Assembly (NCBI RefSeq): GCF_030758955.1
Contig: NZ_CP132360.1
Location: 1,407,778-1,471,777, forward strand
DNA length: 64,000 nt
Source of the DNA: Agrococcus beijingensis
GTDB taxonomy: Bacteria > Actinomycetota > Actinomycetes > Actinomycetales > Microbacteriaceae
Reading direction: 5' to 3'
Positions 43,018-52,471 of this stretch are shown here, piece by piece; positions within the stretch are counted from its first letter, which is position 1, and every line of letters begins with the position of its first letter. The position numbers were made by a program, and so were the translations under genes. The notes beneath the pieces are model-generated. The model was not told the DNA's origin, searched no databases, and saw only the letters and a list, made by a program, of their open reading frames with translations.

Positions 43018-44250
43018 TCAGATCCGGTTCGACTCCAGCTCGGCGCCGTACGCCTCCTCGCCGTGCACGGAGAGGTCGACGCCCGCCAGCTCGTCCTCGT
43101 TCTTGACGCGGAAGCCCATGGTCTTCTCGATCACGAAGCCGATCGCGAAGGCGATCACGAAGGCGTAGACCATGACGCCGAGCGCCGCGATCACCTGCAC
43201 GGCCAGCTGGCCGGGGCCGCCGCCGAGGAGGAGGCCCGTCTCGGTGGCGAAGAACCCGAGGTAGATCGTGCCGATGAGGCCGCCGACCAGGTGGATGCCG
43301 ACCACGTCGAGCGAGTCGTCGAAGCCGAGCTTCCACTTGAGCTCGACCGCGAGGGCGCAGACGGCGCCGGCGATGACGCCGAGCAGCAGCGCCCAGCCGG
43401 GCGTCAGGTTGGCGCAGGCGGGGGTGATGGCGACGAGGCCGGCGACGGCGCCCGAGGCGGCGCCGACGGAGGTCGGCTTGCCGTCCTTGAGCTTCTCGAC
43501 GATCAACCAGGCGCAGATCGAGGCCGCGGTCGCGCCGATCGTGTTGAGCGTGATGAGGCCGGCGTTGCCGAGGCCGTTCAGCCACTCAGCGCCGACGTTG
43601 AAGCCGAACCAGCCGAACCACAGGATGCTCGCGCCGAGGATCACGAAGGGCACGTTGTGCGGCTTGTGGGCGCCCTTGGTGAAGCCGATGCGCTTGCCGA
43701 GCACGAAGGTGAGCGCGAGGGCCGCGGCGCCCGCGTTGATGTGCACCGCGGTGCCGCCGGCGTAGTCGATCACGGCGGGCAGGCCGAGCAGGTCGCCGAG
43801 CGAGAAGACCCAGCCGCCGCCCCAGACCCAGGCCGCGACGGGGAAGTAGCCGAGCGTGGCGAAGACGCCGGCGAAGAGCATCCAGGCGCCGAACTTGGCG
43901 CGGTCGGCGATGGCGCCCGAGATCAGGGCGACGGTGATGATCGCGAAGGTCGAGCCGTAGGCGACGCCGATCAGGTCGGTGTTCGCGCTCTCGCCGGCTG
44001 CCGTCGCGGCGAGGCCGAAGTCGCTGAAGGGGTTGCCGGAGAACGCGAAGGGGCTGTCGACGGCCGCCATGTTGAACCCGTACAGGATCCACAGCGTGCC
44101 GACCAGTCCGATGGCTCCGAACGACATCATCATCATGCTGATGACGCTCTTGGCGCGCACGAGGCCGCCGTAGAAGAACGCGAGGCCGGGCGTCATGAAC
44201 AGCACGAGTGCTGTCGCCACGACGCCGAAGGCCATGCTGCCTGCATCCAT
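43018..44250 (-). CDS. amtB: Ammonium transporter AmtB
   Basis: 410 residues, eleven predicted membrane helices. Seen: GLAFFYGGLVRAKSVISMMMMSFGAIGLV at the N-terminus, VIDYAGGTAVHINAGAAALAL (with the first pore His) and GIHLVGGLIGTIYLGFFA (second pore His). Takes up ammonium at low nitrogen. No glnK/glnD follows, so the PII partner must be elsewhere. Divergent from nhaA. Confidence 0.96.
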   Translation of the reverse strand: MDAGSMAFGVVATALVLFMTPGLAFFYGGLVRAKSVISMMMMSFGAIGLVGTLWILYGFNMAAVDSPFAFSGNPFSDFGLAATAAGESANTDLIGVAYGSTFAIITVALISGAIADRAKFGAWMLFAGVFATLGYFPVAAWVWGGGWVFSLGDLLGLPAVIDYAGGTAVHINAGAAALALTFVLGKRIGFTKGAHKPHNVPFVILGASILWFGWFGFNVGAEWLNGLGNAGLITLNTIGATAASICAWLIVEKLKDGKPTSVGAASGAVAGLVAITPACANLTPGWALLLGVIAGAVCALAVELKWKLGFDDSLDVVGIHLVGGLIGTIYLGFFATETGLLLGGGPGQLAVQVIAALGVMVYAFVIAFAIGFVIEKTMGFRVKNEDELAGVDLSVHGEEAYGAELESNRI

Positions 44251-44422
44251 GAGGTGCTCCTTGGGGGTATCCGCCGTGGTGTCTCCGGTGGCGACTTGGC
44301 ACCAATGTCCTCCCGCGCCGTTTCAGCAGTGCGCCCGCGCGCGTTTCGAGTTCGTGAACGGATGCGACTCCTGTTTCGGATGCGTTACGTCGCGTCGGCC
44401 GCGCATCGGCCCGGATGCCAGG

Positions 44423-45640
44423 ATGGAGACCATGAACCTCTCCTGGATCCGGAACCCGCAAGTCTCGGCGATGCTGCTGCTGGGGGCCGCGATCCTGGGA
44501 CTGGTGATCGCGAACACGGCGCTCGGCCCGGGTCTGCAGGACCTCAAGGGCGCCCACCTGCCGTTCACGATCTTCGGCCTCGACCTCTCGGCCGCGCACT
44601 GGGTGACCGACGGCCTGCTGGTGGTCTTCTTCTTCGTGGTGGCGGTCGAGCTGCGCTACGAGTTCACGCAGGGCGACCTGAACTCGTTCGCCAAGGCTGG
44701 CGCGCCCACGATCGCGGCGCTCGGCGGCGTCGCGGTGCCGGCGCTCATCTACTTCAACGTCGCCGGCGCCGACGGCGCGCAGGGCTGGCCGATCCCCACC
44801 GCCACCGACATCGCCTTCGCCCTCGGCGTGCTGGCGCTGTTCGGCCGCCGCCTGCCGACGAGCGTGCGCGCGCTGCTGCTCGCGCTCGCCGTCATCGACG
44901 ACCTCATCGGCATCTTCTTCATCGCGGTGTTCTTCACCGAGACGGTCTCGCTGCCGCACCTCGGTCTCGCGGCCGTCGCCCTCGCCGTGTTCTGGTGGCT
45001 GGGCCGCGTCTACCGCGGCAAGCGCGGCAGCTGGCCGCTGCGCATCGCCCTCGTGGCCGTCGCGCTCATCACCTGGTGGCTGGTCGCGTCGAGCGGCATC
45101 CACGCGACGATCGCCGGTGTGCTGCTGGGCCTCGTGCTCTCCCCCGCCCCCGCGGAATCCGCGCGCGAGAAGCTCGAACCGTTCTCGAACGGCATCGTGC
45201 TGCCCCTGTTCGCGTTCGTCTCCGCCTCGGTGGCGATCCCGCAGGTGCCGATCGCCGAGCTGAGCCCCGTCTTCTGGGCGATCGTCATCGCGCTGCCGGT
45301 CGGCAAGCTCGTCGGCATCACCGCCGCCGGGTACCTGGGGCAGGTCGTGCTGCGGGTGCCGAAGGCCGACCGGGTGCGGCTGCGCGAGCTGATCGGCATC
45401 AGCCTGCTGGGCGGCATCGGCTTCACCGTCTCGCTGCTCATGAACGAGCTCGCGCACCGCACCGCGCCCGAGCTGATCGTCGAGGGCACGCTCGGCGTGC
45501 TCGCGGGCTCGCTCATCTCGGCGGTGCTGGGCGCCGTCTACATCTCGCTGCTGAGCCGCTCGTACCCGCCGGTCGACACGGCGGCGATCAGCAGCCGCGA
45601 CGCCGCGGAGTACGAGCGCCGCATCGACGCGGAGGGCTGA
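44423..45640 (+). CDS. nhaA: Na+/H+ antiporter NhaA
   Basis: 405 residues, about twelve membrane helices. Expels Na+ or Li+ against protons. Seen: WPIPTATDIAFALGVLALFG and ALAVIDDLIGIFF with Asp159/Asp160, the ion-binding pair equal to E. coli Asp163/Asp164, and SSGIHATIAGVLLGL. ATG at 44423 is chosen; 44432 is an alternative three codons later. It ends one base before the convergent zapE stop. Confidence 0.94.
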   Translation: METMNLSWIRNPQVSAMLLLGAAILGLVIANTALGPGLQDLKGAHLPFTIFGLDLSAAHWVTDGLLVVFFFVVAVELRYEFTQGDLNSFAKAGAPTIAALGGVAVPALIYFNVAGADGAQGWPIPTATDIAFALGVLALFGRRLPTSVRALLLALAVIDDLIGIFFIAVFFTETVSLPHLGLAAVALAVFWWLGRVYRGKRGSWPLRIALVAVALITWWLVASSGIHATIAGVLLGLVLSPAPAESAREKLEPFSNGIVLPLFAFVSASVAIPQVPIAELSPVFWAIVIALPVGKLVGITAAGYLGQVVLRVPKADRVRLRELIGISLLGGIGFTVSLLMNELAHRTAPELIVEGTLGVLAGSLISAVLGAVYISLLSRSYPPVDTAAISSRDAAEYERRIDAEG

Positions 45641-45641
45641 G

Positions 45642-46643
45642 TCAGCCTTCCGCGGCGAGCGCGTGCAGGCGCGAGATCGCCCGCAGGTACTTCTTGCGGT
45701 AGCCGCCGCCCAGCATCTCCTCGCCGAACACCCGGTCGAGGCTGACGCCGCTGGCGCGCAGCGCCACCTGCGCGTCGTAGAGGCGGTCGACGAGCGCGAC
45801 GAGCCGGAGCGCGTCGTTCTGGTCGGTCAGCACCCGCACGTCGCGCAGCCCGAGGCCGCTGAGCCCGTCGATGAGACCGATGTAGCGCGACGGGTGCACG
45901 CGCGAGAGGTGGGCGACGAGCGCGTCGAAGTCGTCGAGCGCGACCTGCCCGTCGATCGCGCCGAGCGCCGGCTCGAGCTGCTCGTTCGGTGTGACCGGCG
46001 CGTGGCCGGAGACGTCGCGGTGGCGGTAGTCGTCGCCGTCGATGCGCATGATCTGGAAGCGGTCGGCGATCGCCTGGATCTCGCGCAGGAAGTCGGAGGC
46101 CGCGAAGCGGCCCTCGCCGAGCGCGTTCGGCGGCGTGTTGCTGGTGGCGGCGAGCTTCGTGCCGGTGGCGACGAGCTCGCCGAGCAGACGGGTCATCACC
46201 ATCGTGTCGCCCGGGTCGTCGAGCTCGAACTCGTCGATGCAGACGATCGTCGAGCCCTGCAGCGCCCGCACGGTCTCGGCGTAGCCGAGCGCGCCGACGA
46301 GCGCGGTGTACTCGATGAACGTGCCGAACACCTTCGGCCCCGGCATCGCCTTCCAGAGCGAGGCGAGCAGGTGGGTCTTCCCGACGCCGAAGCCGCCGTC
46401 GAGGTAGATGCCCGGCTTGACCTCCGGCGCCTTCTTCCTGAAGAGGCCGCGCTTCGGCGACGTCCACGCCGTGACGAGCTCCTGCATCCGCCCCAGTGCC
46501 TCGGACTGCGACGGATGCGCAGGGTCGGGCCGGTAGGAGTCGAACGTGGCGCCGTCGAACTGCGGCGGCGGCACGAGGCTCGCGACGATCTGCTCGGCGT
46601 TCGCCTCGGGGCGCCGCTCGACGAGCGAGATCGGTGCGGACAT
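45642..46643 (-). CDS. zapE: Cell division protein ZapE (AFG1-like ATPase)
   Basis: 333 residues. P-loop ATPase: [18 protein letters not shown] (Walker A about 83-91), [11 protein letters not shown] (Walker B), [15 protein letters not shown]. In E. coli ZapE acts at the division ring; in eukaryotes AFG1 is mitochondrial. ATG at 46643 gives a plain N-terminus; the longer frame is not supported by similarity. Divergent from the sulfurtransferase gene. Confidence 0.92.
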   Translation of the reverse strand: MSAPISLVERRPEANAEQIVASLVPPPQFDGATFDSYRPDPAHPSQSEALGRMQELVTAWTSPKRGLFRKKAPEVKPGIYLDGGFGVGKTHLLASLWKAMPGPKVFGTFIEYTALVGALGYAETVRALQGSTIVCIDEFELDDPGDTMVMTRLLGELVATGTKLAATSNTPPNALGEGRFAASDFLREIQAIADRFQIMRIDGDDYRHRDVSGHAPVTPNEQLEPALGAIDGQVALDDFDALVAHLSRVHPSRYIGLIDGLSGLGLRDVRVLTDQNDALRLVALVDRLYDAQVALRASGVSLDRVFGEEMLGGGYRKKYLRAISRLHALAAEG

Positions 46644-46792
46644 GCGTGCTCCTTCATGGGCGCCGCGCGCCCGGGACGGTCGATGGGGAAGACGGGGTGG
46701 GAGGATGGCGTTCTCCCCTGCAGAGCCTACCGAGGCCCAGAGCCCCAGAGGCCGCGGGGAGCACCAGCAGCCGGCACAGAAGGAGACCGAAC

Positions 46793-47683
46793 ATGACCGA
46801 GGCAGAGGCACGATTCGCCGACTACGCGGCGCCCGAGCGACTGGTCTCGACCGACTGGGTCGCCGCGCACCTCGACGACCCCGACGTCGTCATCGTGGAG
46901 TCCGACGAGGACGTGCTGCTCTATGAGGTCGGCCACATCCCGGGCGCCGTGAAGATCGACTGGCACACCGACCTCAACGACCCGGTGGTGCGCGACTACG
47001 TCGCCCCCGAGGCGTTCGCGAAGCTGCTCGGCGAGAAGGGCATCGGCCGCGACACCACCGTCGTGCTCTACGGCGACAAGTCGAACTGGTGGGCCACCTA
47101 TGCGCTGTGGGTCTTCGCGCTCTACGGCCACGACGCCACGAAGATCATGGACGGCGGCCGCGACAAGTGGATCGCCGAGGGCCGCGAGCTCACCCGCGAG
47201 CCGGCCGGCCGCGCCGCGGTCGACTACCCGGTCGTGCCGCGCGACGACTCGACGCTGCGCGCCTTCCGCGACGACGTGCTCGCCCACCTCGGCAAGCCGC
47301 TGCTCGACGTGCGCAGCCCGGAGGAGTTCTCGGGCGAGCGCACCACGGCGCCCGCCTACCCCGAGGAGGGAGCGCTGCGCGCCGGCCACATCCCCAGTGC
47401 GTCGAACGTGCCGTGGGCCAAGGCGGTCAACGACGACGGCACGTTCCGCTCGCGCGCCGAGCTCGAGGCGCTCTACCTCGACGGCGCGGGGCTGCGCGAC
47501 GCCGACGACGTGATCGCCTACTGCCGCATCGGGGAGCGCTCGAGCCACAGCTGGTTCGTGCTCACGCACCTGCTCGGGCTGCCGAAGGTGCGCAACTACG
47601 ACGGCTCCTGGATGGAGTGGGGCTCGCTCGTCGGCGTGCCGATCGTCACCGGCTCCGAGAGCGGTGGGGTGCCCGCACGATGA
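46793..47683 (+). CDS. Thiosulfate / 3-mercaptopyruvate sulfurtransferase
   Basis: 296 residues, two rhodanese domains (about 16-135 and 160-285). The active-site loop of the second is [10 protein letters not shown] with Cys244; CRIGERS is the actinobacterial thiosulfate sulfurtransferase type (CysA/SseA-like). ATG with AGGAG at 46781-46785. The stop overlaps sufE (ATGA), so the pair probably hands sulfur from one to the other. Confidence 0.93.
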   Translation: MTEAEARFADYAAPERLVSTDWVAAHLDDPDVVIVESDEDVLLYEVGHIPGAVKIDWHTDLNDPVVRDYVAPEAFAKLLGEKGIGRDTTVVLYGDKSNWWATYALWVFALYGHDATKIMDGGRDKWIAEGRELTREPAGRAAVDYPVVPRDDSTLRAFRDDVLAHLGKPLLDVRSPEEFSGERTTAPAYPEEGALRAGHIPSASNVPWAKAVNDDGTFRSRAELEALYLDGAGLRDADDVIAYCRIGERSSHSWFVLTHLLGLPKVRNYDGSWMEWGSLVGVPIVTGSESGGVPAR

Positions 47684-48102
47684 GCCTCACGACAGGGCTG
47701 CAGGAGACGGTGGATGCGTTCCAGGCGATGGCAGAGCAGGACCGCCTGGAGCTGCTGCTGGAGTTCGCGGACGAGCTGCCCGAGCTGCCCGCGCGCTACG
47801 CCGAGCACCCGGATCTGCTCGAGCGCGTCGCCGAGTGCCAGTCGCCCGTCTTCCTCTTCGTCGAGGTCGACGACGCCGTGCACGTGCACGCGACCGCTCC
47901 GGCCGAGTCGCCCACCACGCGCGGCTTCGCCTCGATCCTGGCGCAGGGCCTCGAGGGGGCGACGGTCGAGCAGGCGCTGGCCGTGCCCGACGACATGCCG
48001 CGGCTGCTCGGCCTCGACCGGGTCGTCTCGCCGCTGCGGCTGCGTGGGATGGCGGGCATGCTCGGCCGCATCCAGCGGCAGGTCAGGGAGCGATCGGCCT
48101 GA
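47680..48102 (+). CDS. sufE: SufE-like sulfur acceptor
   Basis: 140 residues. [16 protein letters not shown] with Cys53 at the sulfur-accepting position. SufE takes persulfide from a desulfurase; here it is coupled to a sulfurtransferase rather than sufS, a pairing also seen in other actinobacteria. ATG start within ATGA. Confidence 0.92.
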   Translation: MSLTTGLQETVDAFQAMAEQDRLELLLEFADELPELPARYAEHPDLLERVAECQSPVFLFVEVDDAVHVHATAPAESPTTRGFASILAQGLEGATVEQALAVPDDMPRLLGLDRVVSPLRLRGMAGMLGRIQRQVRERSA

Positions 48103-48117
48103 GCGCGATCGGCCCGG

Positions 48118-49332
48118 TCAGGCGAACGCGGTGATCCCCCGCGCGTCGAGCCAGTCGCCGATCTCGCGCTCGTAGCGGGCCCGGTCGAGGTTCCACAGCT
48201 TCGTGTGCCGGGCGGTGCGCCACTCGCGGTACTCGACGATGTCGGGCCTGGCCGCCGCCAGCGCGCGCGACGCGTCGGGGGGCACGAAGCCGTCCTCCGC
48301 GGAGTGGAGCAGCAGGATCGGCTGCGACAGCGCGTCGGCGTGCAGCACGTTGTCGAGCTCGTCGAAGTCGAGGCTGCGGCTGCCGCTCAGCAGCGCCGCG
48401 GGCGAGTCGAGCAGCCGCACCGCCGTGTCGGCGAGCCAGGCGGGCATGTGCGCGAGCGCCACCTGCAGCAGCAGTGTGGGGCGCCAGCCGACCACGGGCG
48501 AGTCGAGCACGACGCCGACGATGCGCCGGCGGTGTCGCGACCGGCGGGCGACCTGCAGCGCGATCTGGCCGCCCATCGACCAGCCCTGCAGCACGACGCG
48601 GCGCGCCCCGCGAGCGAGCGCGAAGCCGATCGCGTCGTCGACGTCGCGCCACTCGTCGAGCCCGAGGCGGAACTTGCCGTCTCGGCTGGGCGGTGCCTCC
48701 GTGTCGTTGCGGTAGGAGACGGCCATCACCGGGATGCCGCGGGCGAGGTAGATCGGCGCTGCCCTGATGGTCTCGCGACGGGTCACGCCGCGGCCGTGCA
48801 CCTGGATGCACCAGGTCTCGGCCGACTGGTCGCCCATGATCCACGCCGGTGCGGGCCCGACCTCGGTCGGCACGTCGACGCGCTCGACCGCATCCGCCAC
48901 CTCCTGCGGTCGGTGCACGGCGTAGCCCGACCAGCGCGCGGAGGCGACGCCCGCGAGCACCTCGCGCGCCCCGCCGTCGACGGCGCGGGTGACGCTGTGG
49001 CCGTCCTGCGCGACGACGCCGCCGAGCACCACGAGCTCGTCGCCGACCCACAGCGCGTACTGGCCGGGCAGCCCGGTGTCGGGCGTGCGCGCGAGGCGCA
49101 CGCCTCGCGCGTCGATGCCGAGGATCCGGATGTCGTCGACCTGCTCGCGCGGCGGTGTCACCAGCATCGAGGCCACCACCGCCGAGGCGCCGGTGACGGC
49201 GAGCGCGACGCCCGCAGCCGCGACGCCGCCCGCGGCCAGCGCCAGCTTGCCGGCCCGCCGCTCCGCCCGTGCCCTCGTGCCAGGGCTGTCGCTCCGCTGT
49301 GCGGCGGCGGCGCGCCTGGTTGGGGTCGTCAC
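48118..49332 (-). CDS. Membrane-anchored alpha/beta hydrolase
   Basis: 404 residues. Short basic N-terminus, one membrane helix at about 30-56, then a beta-rich region and an alpha/beta-hydrolase domain: HGRG oxyanion turn, GWSMGG with nucleophile Ser252, HSAEDGFVP with the acid, and RHTKLWN with the His. Substrate unknown. GTG at 49332 is chosen since the upstream frame is antisense to DUF3000. Divergent from DUF3000, 22 bases between starts. Confidence 0.87.
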   Translation of the reverse strand: MTTPTRRAAAAQRSDSPGTRARAERRAGKLALAAGGVAAAGVALAVTGASAVVASMLVTPPREQVDDIRILGIDARGVRLARTPDTGLPGQYALWVGDELVVLGGVVAQDGHSVTRAVDGGAREVLAGVASARWSGYAVHRPQEVADAVERVDVPTEVGPAPAWIMGDQSAETWCIQVHGRGVTRRETIRAAPIYLARGIPVMAVSYRNDTEAPPSRDGKFRLGLDEWRDVDDAIGFALARGARRVVLQGWSMGGQIALQVARRSRHRRRIVGVVLDSPVVGWRPTLLLQVALAHMPAWLADTAVRLLDSPAALLSGSRSLDFDELDNVLHADALSQPILLLHSAEDGFVPPDASRALAAARPDIVEYREWRTARHTKLWNLDRARYEREIGDWLDARGITAFA

Positions 49333-49354
49333 GCTCGAATCGTAGTCTTGCGAG

Positions 49355-49951
49355 GTGGACACCAGCAGTGCAGCGCCAGCGCCAGCGCCTGCGGCCTTCG
49401 AAGCCGCCATCGACCAGCTGCGCCGCGCAGAGCTGCGACCCGAGCTGACCGTGCGCGAGATCCCGGCCCCCGGCCGCATCGCGCCCTTCTCGTTCGCGAT
49501 CGCCGCCGACGTCGGCACGCCGAGCCACGGTCGCGACTCCGACCTCGGCACCGGCCGCTTCATCCTCATGCACGACCCCGAGGAGCCCGAGGCGTGGGGC
49601 GGCGACTTCCGCATCGTGAGCTTCACGCAGGCCTCGCAGGATCCGGAGATCGGCGTCGACCCGTTCCTCGCCGAGGTGACCTGGACCTACCTGCTCGAGG
49701 CGCTCGAGCAGCGAGGCGCCGAGCACCACTCCGAGTCGGGCACCGCCACGAAGATCCTCTCCAGCGGCTTCGGCGAGCTCGCCGCGCAGGGCGACGGCGC
49801 GCAGATCGAGCTGCGGGCGTCGTGGACGCCCACCGGGCACGACTTCGGCGCCCACCTGACGGCCTGGACCGATCTGCTGTGCGCGATCGCGGGGCTGCCG
49901 GTGCAGCCGGGGGCTGCCGGACTCGACGCGCATCGGCGTAGCCGTGGTTGA
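49355..49951 (+). CDS. DUF3000 family protein
   Basis: 198 residues, GTG start. Actinobacteria-specific family of unknown role, usually directly before the RNase D-like gene as here (Rv2680-Rv2681 in M. tuberculosis). Seen: LTVREIPAPGRIAPFSFAIAAD, GRFILMHDPEEPEAWGGDFRIVSF, VTWTYLLEAL. Overlaps rnd by 8 bases. Confidence 0.9.
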   Translation: MDTSSAAPAPAPAAFEAAIDQLRRAELRPELTVREIPAPGRIAPFSFAIAADVGTPSHGRDSDLGTGRFILMHDPEEPEAWGGDFRIVSFTQASQDPEIGVDPFLAEVTWTYLLEALEQRGAEHHSESGTATKILSSGFGELAAQGDGAQIELRASWTPTGHDFGAHLTAWTDLLCAIAGLPVQPGAAGLDAHRRSRG

Positions 49952-51194
49952 GCCCGACGCACCGGAGGCCGAGGCGCCGCAGCTGCCGGAGGCTGTCGCG
50001 CAGGGACCGCTCGACGTGATCGTCGACGCCGACGCGCTGCGACGGGCAGCCGATCGCCTCCATGCAGGCGAGGGCCCCGTCGCGGTCGACGCCGAGCGCG
50101 CCAACGGCTTCCGCTACAGCGCCCGCGCCTACCTCGTGCAGCTCCACCGGCGCGGCAGCGGCACGGTCATGGTCGACCCCACCGCCCTCGACGACCTCTC
50201 CCCCATCCAGGAGGCGATCGGCGGCGAGGAGTGGATCATCCACGCCGCCAGCCAGGATCTCCCGAGCCTGCGCGAGATCGGTCTCGAGCCGGCGGTGCTG
50301 TTCGACACCGAGCTGGGCGCGCGACTGGCCGGCTTCGAGCGCGTCGGGCTCGCCGCCGTCACCGAGCGCCTGGTCGGGCTGCGGCTGCGCAAGGAGCACG
50401 GCGCCAGCGACTGGTCGGCCCGGCCGATCCCCCGCTCGTGGCTCGAGTACGCAGCCCTCGACGTCGAGGTGCTCCCCGATGCCCGGGACGCGCTCGCCGA
50501 CGAGCTGCGCGCGCAGGGCAAGCAGGAGCTCGCCGAGCAGGAGTTCGCGTACGCGCTCGAGCGGCGCCCGAAGCCCGCTGCCGCAGAGCCGTGGCGTCGG
50601 CTCTCCGGGATCCACGCCATCCGCGACCGGCGGCAGCTCGCGGTCGCCCGCGAGCTCTGGCTCGCTCGCGACGCGCTGGCGCGCGACACCGACACCGCCC
50701 CGGGCCGCCTGGTGCCCGACCGCTCGCTGCTCGCGGCCGCGATGGCCGACGTCGACGCCAAGGGCAGGCTCGCCGCGCGCAAGGACTTCAGCGGCCGCGC
50801 GAGCCGCAGCGAGCTCGACCGCTGGTGGGCGGCGATCGAGGCCGGCCGCACGACCGACGACCTGCCCGCGCTCCGCGTCAAGAGCGACGAGCCGCCGCCC
50901 CCGCGCTTCTGGAAGGGGCGCCGTCCCGAGGCCGACGCGCGCCTCAAGCATGCGCGCGCCGCGGTGCAGGCGGTCGCCGAGGAGCTGTCGCTGCCCTCCG
51001 AGAACCTGCTCATGCCCGACACGCTCCGGCGCGTGGCGTGGGAGTCGGTCGAGCCGACGACGGATGCGGTGGCCGAGTTCCTGCGCGAGCGCGATGCCCG
51101 CGCGTGGCAGGTTGCCGCGACCGCACAGAAGATCGCCGCCGCATTTGTAGAGGCTGACCAAGCGGCTCCCGAGCCGTCCGAGTCCGCCTCGTAG
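49944..51194 (+). CDS. rnd: Ribonuclease D-like 3'-5' exonuclease with HRDC domain
   Basis: 416 residues. DEDD exonuclease domain: VAVDAERANGFRYS (Asp/Glu), WIIHAASQDLPSL (Asp), ARPIPRSWLEYAALDVEVLPD (Tyr/Asp). HRDC domain from about 215 (LARDALARDTDTAPGRLVPDRSLLAAA) and a second helical region after it. Trims tRNA and other RNA 3' ends in other bacteria. GTG start. Confidence 0.93.
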   Translation: MVEPDAPEAEAPQLPEAVAQGPLDVIVDADALRRAADRLHAGEGPVAVDAERANGFRYSARAYLVQLHRRGSGTVMVDPTALDDLSPIQEAIGGEEWIIHAASQDLPSLREIGLEPAVLFDTELGARLAGFERVGLAAVTERLVGLRLRKEHGASDWSARPIPRSWLEYAALDVEVLPDARDALADELRAQGKQELAEQEFAYALERRPKPAAAEPWRRLSGIHAIRDRRQLAVARELWLARDALARDTDTAPGRLVPDRSLLAAAMADVDAKGRLAARKDFSGRASRSELDRWWAAIEAGRTTDDLPALRVKSDEPPPPRFWKGRRPEADARLKHARAAVQAVAEELSLPSENLLMPDTLRRVAWESVEPTTDAVAEFLRERDARAWQVAATAQKIAAAFVEADQAAPEPSESAS

Positions 51195-51268
51195 GAAGCG
51201 GCAACCGCCCAGTCCGGGCCTGCGGCGGCTTCCTACACTGGTGCCGCAATCACCAATCAGGAGGCATC

Positions 51269-52471
51269 GTGGCCAACGACGACGTCGTGTTCGTGGACGG
51301 CGTCCGCACCCCATTCGGGCGCGCGGGCGAGAAGGGCATGTACTGGCAGACCCGAGCGGATGACCTGGCGGTCAAGGCGCTGACGGGTCTCCTCGAGCGG
51401 AACCCGGGCCTGCCGCTCGACCGCATCGACGAGGTCGCCATCGCAGCCACCACCCAGCAGGGCGACCAGGGGCTCACGCTCGGCCGCACGGTCGGCATGC
51501 TCGCCGGCCTGCCCGTGTCGGTGCCGGGCTACGCCATCGACCGCATGTGCGCCGGCGCCATGACCGCCGTCGCCGCCGTCGCGGGCGGCATCGCCTTCGG
51601 CGCCTACGACATCGCCGTCGCCGGCGGGGTCGAGCACATGGGCCGCCACCCGATGGGCCTCGACGCCGACCCGAACCCGCGCTTCGTCGCCGAGAAGCTC
51701 GTCTCGATGGACGCGCTGAACATGGGCAAGACGGCCGAGCGCATCCATGACCGCTTCCCGCACCTCACCAAGGAGCGAGCCGACCGCTACGCGCTCGGCT
51801 CGCAGCAGAAGTACGCCGCAGCCGTCGCCGCGGGCAGCATCCAGCCCGACCTCGTGCCGGTCGCCACGCAGTCCGCCGCAGGCTGGGGCCTGGCGACGGC
51901 CGACGAGGCGCCGCGCCCCGAGACGTCGATGGAGGGCCTGGCGGGTCTGAAGACCCCGTTCCGCGACCACGGGCGCGTGACCGCGGGCAACGCATCCGGC
52001 CTCAACGACGGCGCCACGATGTCGATCATCGCGTCGGCCGCAGCCGCGAAGGAGCACGGCCTGACCACCAAGATGCGCATGGTCTCGTTCGCCTTCGCCG
52101 GCGTCGACCCCGACATCATGGGCATCGGTCCCGTGCCGTCGACCGAGAAGGCGCTGCGCAAGGCGGGCCTCGGCATCGACGACATCGGCCTGTTCGAGCT
52201 GAACGAGGCGTTCGCGGTGCAGGTGCTGTCGTTCACCGACCACTTCGGCATCGCCGACGACGACGCGCGCGTCAACCCGTGGGGCGGCGCGATCGCGATC
52301 GGCCACCCGCTCGCCTCGTCGGGCGTGCGCCTCATGCTGCAGCTGGCCCGCCAGTTCGAGCAGCGCCCCGACGTGCGCTACGGCGTCACCGCCATGTGCG
52401 TCGGCCTCGGCCAGGGCGGCACGGTCATCTGGGAGAACCCCCACCACAAGCGCTACGGGAAGGGCAACTGA
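51269..52471 (+). CDS. fadA: Acetyl-CoA acyltransferase (3-ketoacyl-CoA thiolase)
   Basis: 400 residues. Last step of beta-oxidation. Thiolase motifs: IDRMCAGAM with Cys94, NEAFAVQ, AIGHPLASSGVR with His, and TAMCVGLGQGG with the second Cys. GTG start, CAGGAGG before it. The stop shares a base with the fadB start (TGATG), so the two subunits of the trifunctional complex are co-translated. Confidence 0.95.
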   Translation: MANDDVVFVDGVRTPFGRAGEKGMYWQTRADDLAVKALTGLLERNPGLPLDRIDEVAIAATTQQGDQGLTLGRTVGMLAGLPVSVPGYAIDRMCAGAMTAVAAVAGGIAFGAYDIAVAGGVEHMGRHPMGLDADPNPRFVAEKLVSMDALNMGKTAERIHDRFPHLTKERADRYALGSQQKYAAAVAAGSIQPDLVPVATQSAAGWGLATADEAPRPETSMEGLAGLKTPFRDHGRVTAGNASGLNDGATMSIIASAAAAKEHGLTTKMRMVSFAFAGVDPDIMGIGPVPSTEKALRKAGLGIDDIGLFELNEAFAVQVLSFTDHFGIADDDARVNPWGGAIAIGHPLASSGVRLMLQLARQFEQRPDVRYGVTAMCVGLGQGGTVIWENPHHKRYGKGN